Assembly (NCBI GenBank): GCA_032622095.1
Contig: CP136069.1
Location: forward strand, 4,638,976-4,702,975
DNA: 64,000 nt
DNA from: Siphonodentalium dalli
Lineage: Eukaryota; Mollusca; Scaphopoda; Gadilida; Siphonodentaliidae
Direction of reading: 5' to 3'
Made by a program: the position numbers and the translations under genes. Under the pieces are notes generated by a model. It saw only the letters and a list, made by a program, of their open reading frames with translations. It made no database searches and was not told the DNA's origin. This document shows positions 55,811 through 64,000 of the stretch, one piece after another (the first letter of the stretch is position 1; the number at the start of each line of letters is the position of its first letter).

Positions 55811-56190
55811 TTTTATGTGTACCCATACCATAGTATGGTACACATAGTGTCAACGTCCGGATTGACCACTCGTCGTTCGTCTGTCCGTAGACACTTTATG
55901 CATGTGCGATAACTGATCAGAACCAAATTTTGTATATGAGTTTCTCAGACCAAAATACAGATCGAGTTCGAATATGGGTTTGATCCGAGTTTTTTGTATG
56001 GAGTTATGGCCCTTTTTTTACTTAAAATTCACACATGCTACGATAACTCAAAAAAATGTTATCTGATCGGAACCAAATTTGGTATCTGTGTTTCTCAGCC
56101 CAAAATAAAGATCGAGTTCAAATATGAGTTTGATAAAAAAAATTTTAACATAGTTATGGCCCTTTTTCCACCCAAAAAAAAATATATATA
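55811..56190. repeat. Interspersed repeat with CCATACCATAGTATGG end, copy 2
   Basis: GTGTACCCATACCATAGTAT-GGTACACATAGTGTCAACG, then CGTTCGTCTGTCCGTAGACA and two units with CAGACCAAAATACAGATCGA and GAGTTATGGCCC. Followed by A- and T-runs at 56215-56250. Confidence 0.75.
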
Positions 56191-56334
56191 TTTTTTCAAC
56201 TATAAGGCTTGCTCAATTAAAAAAAAAAAAAAAAAAAATTTTTTTTTCATTATTAATAATTACTGAGACTCATTTAAATATTATCTCGTTTTATTATTAT
56301 GGACCAAGTCACTGACAGAAAACTCTATACGGTT

Positions 56335-56470
56335 TTTATGTGTACCCATACCATAGTACCATACCGTCCGTCTGTCTGTAGACACTTTACGTATAATGCG
56401 ATAACTGAAACATTTTCTATCTGATCAGAACCAAATTTGGTATGTGCGTTTCTATATGTACATGTATCTT
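56335..56470. repeat. Interspersed repeat with CCATACCATAGTA end, copy 3 (partial)
   Basis: TATGTGTACCCATACCATAG, GTCCGTCTGTCTGTAGACAC and GATCAGAACCAAATTTGGTA. Confidence 0.7.
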
Positions 56471-56531
56471 GTTTTAAGCAGTCTGGCTTGTCAACAAATT
56501 ACAATTTCTCTTTAGAAGTGAATTATTTTTG

Positions 56532-57348
56532 AATATCTGGCAAGTCAAAAGTGGCAGAGATAAGGGTTTATCACTTTTGCTTCCCAATGAGTTAACTTAA
56601 ACTCCTAAACATATCCTCCGAAATCACTAAACCGTTGGATCTCACAGTGAGAGGTCCTTGGGTGAATAGGGACATAGTTATGAGATTTAAAACTACTCCT
56701 CCCCCACCCCAAACACTTTAACCCCTTCTTAACCCTTTACCCAACAGAAGGGCCCTGTGCCAATGCATTCTCTTATATATGCGAGTCGACCATAGGTCGC
56801 CTCGCATATATAAGAGAATGCATTGGCTTAACACATTAAAAATTATCAAATTGTTAAAAAATGTAAGAAAAAATGGTAAAAAGTGTTAAAAAAAGTTTTT
56901 TTTTAGGCCAATGCATTCTCTTATATATGCGAAGCGACCTATGGTCGACTCGCATATATATAAGAGAATGCATTGGCACAGGGCATAACTATAACCATCA
57001 CAATGTGGTCAATGAGCCGGTTCCAATGATATCCATATTTGTATGGTTTTATTTAGACAGACCGAAGATATTTTAGGCTGTTGAAGCTTTATTTGGCCGG
57101 TTTGTTGGGTAAAGGGTTAAGACATATTTTTATTATTTTTATTATTTTTGAATATCTGGCAAGTCAAAAGTGACAGAGATAAGGGTTTATCACTTTTGCT
57201 TCCAATGAGTTAACTTAAACTCCTAAACATATCCTCCGAAATCACTAAACCGTTGGATCTCATAGTGAGAGGTCCTTGGGTGAATAGGGACATAGTTATG
57301 AGATTTAAAACTACTCCTCCCCCACCCCAAACACTTTAACCCCTTCTT
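56532..57348. repeat. Direct repeat of about 200 bp; one copy filled, one empty for a MITE
   Basis: 56532-56732 and 57148-57350 are nearly identical (AATATCTGGCAAGTCAAAAG to ACCCCTTCTTAA). In the first copy the closing TTAA is followed by the 384-bp MITE. In the second, TTAA is followed directly by GACATATTA, the sequence that follows the MITE in the first copy. Confidence 0.93.
56733..57116. mobile_element. Full-length 384-bp TTAA MITE, two hairpin modules
   Basis: TTAA at 56729-56732 and 57117-57120. Perfect ends CCCTTTACCCAACA and TGTTGGGTAAAGGG. Hairpin modules at 56759-56827 and 56907-56977. Same length and content as 13051-13434 in inverse orientation. TTAA duplication and C-rich ends suggest mobilisation by a piggyBac-type transposase. 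Confidence 0.95.
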
Positions 57349-57609
57349 AAGACATATTATTTGAGCTTTTGATTTCATGTTGGGTACTGATATATGGATT
57401 CCTGTGATCATATCTTTGACAAATTATCAGTTATAGCTAAACGCTATCGCCAAGGTATGGGTTAAACATCTGCCGATCATGATCGGCCTCTCGTCGAATC
57501 TCCATTCTACGAGCGACGTATACTATGGAAGTGTTTGCATCAAACACACCTATGGCAACAACCCATGCCATACGGGGCAGGGACATGTTAGAGTGAATGC
57601 AGTGGACCA

Positions 57610-57785
57610 CAGGGACCAGCCTAGAGGGCGACTTGGGATACAGGGACCAGCCTAGAGGGAGACAGGGACCAGCCTAGAGGGTGACTTGGGAGACAGGGAC
57701 CAGCCTAGAGGGTGACAGGGACCAGCCTAGAGGGCGACTTGGGAGACAGGGACCAGCCTAGAGGGAGACTTGGGAGTCGGGACCA
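57610..57785. repeat. About 31-bp tandem repeat with 22-bp short units
   Basis: GGGACCAGCCTAGAGGGCGA then CTTGGGAGACA, about seven copies, some lacking CTTGGGAGA. Confidence 0.9.
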
Positions 57786-58615
57786 AATAAGGGGATGGTT
57801 CAAAATCATGCCCCTACCCATCGCCGGGTGACACTTGAGAAACACTGATCACCCAGTTATCCAATCAACATGCAATTCTGTTGAGCGTCAAATTTTAAAA
57901 TGCGATTTTTGAAAATTGCAAATTTTCCAATCAAGCTTACTTTTTTGAAGTGTTTATAAGGCAATCAGTACAAAGAGATCCGAAAACTACTGCCTGAGTA
58001 ACAAGTGCAATGGCATGATGTGTATATACCCCCACCCCCTGAAAACTACTGCCCCGGGCAATGAAATGTTAGGAAGATGCCCATGGCATGGTGTGTATAT
58101 ATACATGTACCAACCTCCCCCACCCCAGACAATGGATTGTTTAGAAGGAGTTATGCCCATAATGTAATACACAGGTCCCAGCACAAATTTATCCCCACCT
58201 CATTATATTTAAAGCTGGGGACCTGTAAGTAATCTTACTCATTATGACCCAGTAAAAGTGATAACTCTGGTCAATAAGGCCAAACAAAAACAACCTGTGT
58301 TTAGGGTTTCCCTACCTACCCTAGAAAAAGGTGCCTACCCAAAACTTTTTATTGGACTGTAGACACAGATAAAAAAAATTTGCTCAGTGGGAAGGGCATT
58401 GAAAGGTATTTTACTCATTTTCAAACTTCCCCTTTAATTTGTATAAAAACGTTTAGAAGTTTTATTAGTCTAGTGCTCTGACTAATTCAAGATTAACAAT
58501 ATTTAGTATTGAACCGTTCAATTAATCTGAATTGTGAAGCTTTCTATTTTGGACAATGTAACCCTAAACACAGGTATTATTTTTGTTTGGCCTGAAAGGA
58601 TATGCTTTCGCAATG
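57786..58615. other. Spacer, no gene recognised
   Basis: Contains a diverged direct repeat (ATGCCCATGGCATG..TGTATATA near 58010-58140). Otherwise AT-rich with no supported frame. Confidence 0.4.
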
Positions 58616-58618
58616 TTA

Positions 58619-59140
58619 GCCCACCACCATACCTGGGCTGGGAACCATGCTTGTCCATCACCGTACCTGGGCCGGGAACAATACTAGCCTATCACCATAC
58701 CTGGGCTGTGACACATCTACCCCACCACCATACCTGGGCTTGGAACCATTTTAACCTATCACCATACCTGGGTTGGGAACAATTATTGCCCATCTCCATA
58801 CGTGGGAACCATGCTAGCCCATCATACCTGGACTGTGAACCATGCTAGCCCATCATCATACCTGGCCTGTGAACCATGCTATCCCATCACCATACCTGGG
58901 CTGTGAACAATGCTATTCTATCACCATACCTGGGCTGGGAACCATGCTAGCCTATCATCATACCTGGACTGAACGATGCTAGCCCATCACCATACCTGTG
59001 AACCATGCTAGCCTATTACCATACCTGGGCTGTGAACCATGCTACCCTATCACCATACCTGGACTGGGGACCATGCTAGCCTATCACCATACCTGGACTG
59101 AACCACGCTAGCCTATCACCATACCTGGGCTGTGAACCAG
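58619..59140. repeat. About 33-bp tandem repeat, about 16 units
   Basis: CATCACCATACCTGGGCTGT then GAACCATGCTAGCC, with many indels. The frame crossing it is repeat translation. Confidence 0.9.
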
Positions 59141-60038
59141 CCATAATTTGCTCGTAAATGGCAGAAAGATATCACCAGTAAATATATATATAAAAAAAAA
59201 AAATTCTAAATTCACAACTCATCTCGATACCATAAACTGGATATCAACAGATTTTAGGCGTTCAAATGTCGCAACCTCAAAAAATGGTGACTGAAGTCAC
59301 TTGAACACATCTCAAGGTGAAGAAAAACGATAAATATACGGCAATATTCACCTCGATGCGAGACCTCATGCAGCCAGTTTCAAGAAATTTATGCCGGCCC
59401 TGCATCAGCGGTGGTGCCAGGACCCCCCCCCCCCCCCAATGCTTCAAATCGATGTGGTTTTTATATGAAAAGTTGGCATTTGGAATGAAACAAGCAGTCG
59501 CAGACGATGGTATCCCCCGCCGAATTGTGCAGTTGGGAAAGTGCATTCTCAATGTTTGCGTTCTCAGTATGTGCTAAACAAAGAGGTGGGATTTTGTCAA
59601 AAAGCCTGGCTTGCGAACTCATTTTAGGTACTGACATTTGTGGAAATTAGCCATGTGACGTCATCCATTTGCACCAAAAATAATAAATGAAGTCCAATAA
59701 CTCTGCTGAAAATATCCGGCCGGACCTGGTCATGTGAACTCGTATACCAAAATATCTTTGAAATCCGTGGAAATGAGCCCTGCGACGTAGTCTATTTGCT
59801 AAATTCGAAAAAATAATAAACAGTCCAATAACTCCGGTAAAAATATCTGGCCGGACCTTCTAGGTAATGGTCAGGTGAACTCATATACTAAAAATGTTTG
59901 AAATCCATTGACATTTGTTAAAGTTATGACTCCTACAAATTCGGGATGGACAGACAGATGGAACACATTCCTATATCCCCCGCAAATTTTGAATTTGGCA
60001 GGGGATAATAATTATAGGGATCCAAATAAAGCATTATA
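59141..60038. other. Spacer, partly repeat-like
   Basis: 59630-60000 holds two diverged units with CCAATAACTCCGGTAAAAAT and CGGACCTGGTCATGTGAACT, ending GGACAGACAGATGGAAC and CCCGCAAATTTTG; this looks like another GTCCG-type interspersed repeat. No gene seen. A C-run lies near 59425-59438. Confidence 0.4.
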
Positions 60039-60039
60039 C

Positions 60040-60835
60040 CCAGCTTGACAAAACAAGTGTCCACCTAACCGCGGTGCAGTTAGCGTTGCCACCGCGGCTG
60101 AAATGCAACTACACCGCGGCTCCACCGGCTAACTACAGTTGGGCCACGGTGTACTTGCCGTTCGGCCATGGTGTAGTTGCCACAGTGTACGTTCATTAAA
60201 CTGAAAAAAGACGATACAAACCAGAAATCTAACCACGGTGTACATGCCGTTCGGCTGCGGTGTAGTTGCCTTTCGGCCGCAGTGTAGTTGCTGTAGGGCC
60301 ACGGTGTACTTGCCGTTCGGCCCCGGTGCTCAACTGCAGTTACAAACTCTGACACCGCGGCCGAACGGCAAATACACCGCGGTGCCAATGGACACTTGTT
60401 TTGTCCAGCGCACATGCAGGGGGTGGGGGGGGGAGGTCTGGGAAAAAATTGCACATATACCCTGCTGAACAAAACAAGTGTCCATTGGCACCGCGGTGTA
60501 TTTGCCGTTCAGCCGCGGTGTCTTGAGTTTGTAACTGCAGTTGAGCACCGCGGCCGAACAGCATGTACACTACGGCCAAACGGCAAGTACATCTTGGCCG
60601 AAAGGCAACTACAACGCGACTGAATGGCATGTGCGCTGTGGTTAGATTTCTGGTTTGTAATTGTATTGTCTTTTTTCAGTTTAATGAACATACCGGTACA
60701 CCGCGGCATCTACACCATGGCTGAATGGCAAGTACACCGCGGCCCAACTGTAGTTAGCCGGTGCAGCTGCGGAGTAGTTGCATTTCGGCCGCGGTGGCAA
60801 TGCTAACTAACACTTGTTTTGTCCAGCAGGGTAGG
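60040..60835. mobile_element. GC-rich fold-back element with multiple CCGCGG motifs
   Basis: Starts near GACAAAACAAGTGTCCACCT and ends with the inverse TAACACTTGTTTTGTCCAGC. The middle holds a second such pair (TTGTTTTGTCCAGCG near 60407 and CTGAACAAAACAAGTGTCCA near 60464). The arms are built from variants of GTACACCGCGGC and GCCGTTCGGCC, with at least ten CCGCGG. Frames on both strands are artefacts of the repeats. Confidence 0.85.
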
Positions 60836-62330
60836 GCCCAAAAAGTTTTTTTCAGACCTCGAGGGACCCACCACCCCATTTTTGCAAAAAAAATATTTTT
60901 TTCCTCCAAAATTTTGGGGACCCACAACCTGTTTCTCATGTTTTTATCAAGATTTCAGAGGTTTTTTTTAGCCGTTCAATAACTGTTAACTGCCTTACTA
61001 ATTGGTAAACACAGATCAGAAAAACGAAAAATATACTGTATTTCCATGTGTTTTCAGTATCTAACAACAATATTAATTAAGCATTGTGTAGGTACCGGTA
61101 CACTATATGTCACAAATTGCTATAGACCCCATTATAGCCTTAATATAGCAAGTGTGTTGTGTCTGACAGGAGAACACTGGCCAGTGTAAATAGTGAGTGG
61201 TAAACAGGTCAGGGGTGCCACAATTATATGTGCATGATCAAAGAACTCTTTAGTTTTATCTAACGGGATGGGGTGGGAGGGGAATTGTTTTTTGGTTATG
61301 TGTACACATAGATATATGGTTATTATACTGCCCGATATTAGTCGGCAGGTATATAGTTGACGTCTCGAGCCGTCTGTCCGTACAAACATTTTGAATTTTA
61401 ACTCAAGAGTCAGTTGTCATACATGTATTTGATGCCCTATGGCATGGCGACGGACCAGAAATGGGGGACGAATATGCATAATATCGTGGGTTGTGACCAC
61501 CAAAGCCTACCAGAGTTATGGGCCCTGTTCGACTTTATGAAATTCAGTCCATACAAAGTTTTTGCAATAAAAGTTAAGTGTCGGTTGTCAAATTTTTATG
61601 TGTTTGGTATGGTGATAGACCAGAATGAAGAATTGAATGTCATTTCTCAATGCATCACATTATTTAAGTGATAACAGTATACAATTAGTATTTTAGTTTC
61701 GTCTTGTTGAGCAGTAAAGCTCCCAGATGAAGTTCGGAATTCAATGAGAATAGCGTCACCTTCATTTGGGATTGCTGAGCAGTAAACAGTAATGTCATTC
61801 ATCACAACCAATTCAGTTTTATTTGGATAATTGTTGCAAATTAACATTACTTGCAATCATTCAAGATGAGAAATAACCAGAAGGAATGAATTTGATTACA
61901 TGCCAGAACAAGACAGTATTTCAGACATTAGAAATTTATGAGATACCCTTTTCAATTTCATGTTGTGCAACAATCAGGTTAATGATATCTACTAGTAGTC
62001 ATCATTGAGTATTCACCATGTAGTATCCAATTTGTGATACGAGTTTTTTTGTTTTATTACTTTTATTCAGATAATACAACTGGATAATATATTAATTTTG
62101 TTACTAAATATTTCTTCCGTTGATCATAAGTTTCCTGAACGTTAATACGGTGGTCCACTGTGAAGTGGTCCGGGATACTGTGAAATCCAGAATGTTGCTA
62201 AATCTGAGGCTAAAGAGTCACTTTAGCTGCCTATATAGCCCTATACCAACAAGCATGGTACTAACATGCTTACAAACAACATTACATGGTCAGTACTTGT
62301 AAATTGTTTGAAAAAAAACCCATTTTGGAA
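60836..62330. other. Spacer with scattered repeat fragments
   Basis: 60836-60930 is a GGGCCC/ACCCACC-type fragment. 61320-61640 begins with CTGCCCGATATTAGTCGGCA (palindromic) and GTCTGTCCG and resembles the GTCCG-tract repeats. The rest is unique. No gene. Confidence 0.4.
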
Positions 62331-62430
62331 AAAAATTACAAGCACAATTTTTTCGGCCTCTGGACCACCCACCCACCCCGCCCTATATACGGAATTTTTT
62401 GGCAGACCCCTCCCCCCTGGCACATGGGGG
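62331..62430. repeat. C-rich interspersed repeat fragment
   Basis: TTTTCGGCCTCTGGACCACC then CACCCCGCCCTATAT and CCCCTCCCCCCTGGCACATG, like 19820-19905. Confidence 0.6.
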
Positions 62431-63528
62431 ATTTTTACCCATATATTTATTTGGATCCTGAGAGTGAATCAATAAGTAAAATATTTGACGACTAAAATAT
62501 TTTAATAGAAATGTTAGTTCAATTCTAAAACAGATGTTTATGCCAGTGATAAAAGACCCGTTACGATAAAAGAATGGCCAAAAAACAGCTGCTTCCATGG
62601 CAACCAAGACCAGCTTAGCTGCAAAATTTATATAAAAGGTGTTAAAATACGAAATTGTCGAGAAGATATTCAACAGAAACCAGGTGGTACGGTAGACTAG
62701 AATGAAGAACTTTTGACAATTTGAAAATACATGTAGAAGCAGGCTATTTTTAGTACAGACTATATAGATGATAATAAATGGTAAAACGTCACGAAGATAT
62801 TAAACTCTGCAATTTGCAGACATCAATTCTCAAATTTTAAATACATGATTATCTTTTACGAGCGATATGTTTGTTCTTTTACATATGATATTTGTTTATG
62901 TACAATCATATCCTCTCGATAGTCGCTAGATGGTAACTTTTTCATAATTGTCTTAAATTTTCAAACTTAAAAATTCCTACAACAAAACAATAATAACCAA
63001 ATTAACATGAGGTGTATATTGACATGATTCCGTGTATGTGACCATGAAAAAAAGTGCTAAAATCCACATTGTGTTAAGATGGAGATTAATAACAAAATCA
63101 GGACACAAAATTTGAGGTGAACACAAAATTTTAAAACTACTGGTTTATTATGTTGAAACAATTTGTACTTAAAATGGTGACAAACTTGTTATTTCATCAA
63201 AAATGAACAAGGGCAATTTTTACAAACTATGAACTACAGATTATCAATTAACTGTCTCCCCAACAGTGATCAATATGATCATCGTAATATCCACTATTTT
63301 ATAACTTGCTGAGTTAAATTCATCAATGAGTGATTAACCACTTTCAATCCCTAATTTTAATTGAATGACTGGATCACCTCAAATTTTATGCAATGAAAAT
63401 GTCAGCAATAATTGACTATTCCACAGAAAGTGCTAATATTACTATACACTGAGAAAGATCAAACAGCTGGCAATGTCTGTAAAGATGGTACAACACAAAA
63501 TTGACCGACAATTCCACAAAACAGCTCT
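62431..63528. other. AT-rich unique DNA, possibly untranslated region of a minus-strand gene
   Basis: About 1.1 kb free of the window's repeat families and without long frames. It lies directly downstream (minus strand) of the short frame at 63529-63642, so it could be a long 3' untranslated region; this is only a possibility. Confidence 0.25.
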
Positions 63529-63642
63529 TTAGTCGTGCTCAATCTGGACGCTGCTTTGACACGACATTTCGACATCTCCGATGGATTGTTCTGGGTCGTC
63601 ATCAGATCTTATTAACCGAGTCTTGAGATGGTGAGTTGACAT
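63529..63642 (-). CDS. Short frame, possible exon or small ORF, unknown
   Basis: Reads MSTHHLKTRLIRSDDDPEQS then IGDVEMSCQSSVQIEHD and stops; 37 residues with an acidic, polar C-terminal half that looks protein-like rather than random. An in-frame stop lies just upstream of the ATG, so it is either a complete small frame or a last exon starting after an AG near 63619. No homologue is recognised. Confidence 0.25.
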   Translation of the reverse strand: MSTHHLKTRLIRSDDDPEQSIGDVEMSCQSSVQIEHD

Positions 63643-64000
63643 GTTGATTTTATCGCCAAACTAGGGCCAGTTGTTTTACATGTACATCACGTGGGATCGA
63701 AATCCCTGGTCCCGATAGCTAATGTCAGCAGACTGGCGAATCATCCGAACCCAGATCCATCTTTTCCATTATTTAGTTGTGATTAAATGATACTACACAT
63801 ACCTATTAAATACTAATTCCATGGCTTAGAATACAATGAGTGAATAAATTACAGAGACTCATCATTGACATGATTTCGTCCGTTTCTACACAGAGGAGAG
63901 TGAAATGCAGGTCCTATAGTAGAATACTATAAAACAACGAAGAATGACTGAAACTATGTTGTCCCATAGATTTTGTGTTTGATGAGTATGGTTTTTCTTT
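63643..64000. other. Spacer, no gene recognised
   Basis: Unique AT-rich sequence to the end of the window. Confidence 0.4.

Noticed and set aside
58534-58848. 104-codon open frame
   Set aside because: Translation of the CATCACCATACCTGGGC tandem repeat.
60080-60630. Several overlapping frames on both strands of up to 130 codons
   Set aside because: Symmetrical open frames are expected in a GC-rich palindromic repeat; no domain is seen.

Overview
The window looks like metazoan nuclear DNA: AT-rich, with split genes carrying GT/AG introns, and dense in transposable-element relics and minisatellites. Interspersed elements built from about 160-bp internal units resemble the 'pearl'/Helentron-type repeats of bivalves, so a marine mollusc or other lophotrochozoan is the most likely source. 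This is an inference; no marker gene fixes the species. Almost all of the longer open frames are translations of repeats.

Two host genes can be recognised, both on the + strand. (1) The terminal coding exon of an MMACHC homologue (cobalamin trafficking and reduction) lies at 4126-4443; its earlier exons were not found and probably lie upstream of the window. (2) A SWI5 homologue (RAD51 accessory factor) is spread over about 25 kb. Its exons are at 27476-27576, 32330-32424 and 42376-42440, with a probable earlier exon at 17895-17943. All junctions are GT/AG and keep one reading frame. A minus-strand open frame with paired cysteines (55224-55514), two orphan exon candidates (39168-39235 and 43426-43458) and a 37-residue frame (63529-63642) are weaker.

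Layout: 1-4100, nested MITEs and a pearl-like repeat; 4126-4443, MMACHC; 4.5-7 kb, MITEs; 7.1-10.5 kb, a decayed L1-type LINE; 11-15.3 kb, simple and tandem repeats, palindromes and a full-length TTAA MITE; 15.3-18 kb, low-repeat DNA ending at the first SWI5 exon candidate; 18-24 kb, MITEs, a second LINE fragment and degenerate repeats; 24.3-30.1 kb, three minisatellite arrays surrounding one SWI5 exon; 30-42.4 kb, MITEs and pearl-like repeats filling the last SWI5 intron; 42.4-54.5 kb, more MITEs, further repeat families and a large fold-back element; 54.5-64 kb, a cysteine-rich frame, a MITE with its own empty site, a GC-rich fold-back, and mostly unannotatable DNA.

The mobile elements fall into recurring families: TA-flanked palindromic MITEs (Tc1/mariner type, about 12 copies), TTAA-flanked MITEs (piggyBac type, several terminal families sharing one hairpin module), a palindromic family with an 8-bp duplication (hAT type), an element with a 9-bp duplication, and the pearl-like elements. 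They explain most of the intron growth in the SWI5 gene.
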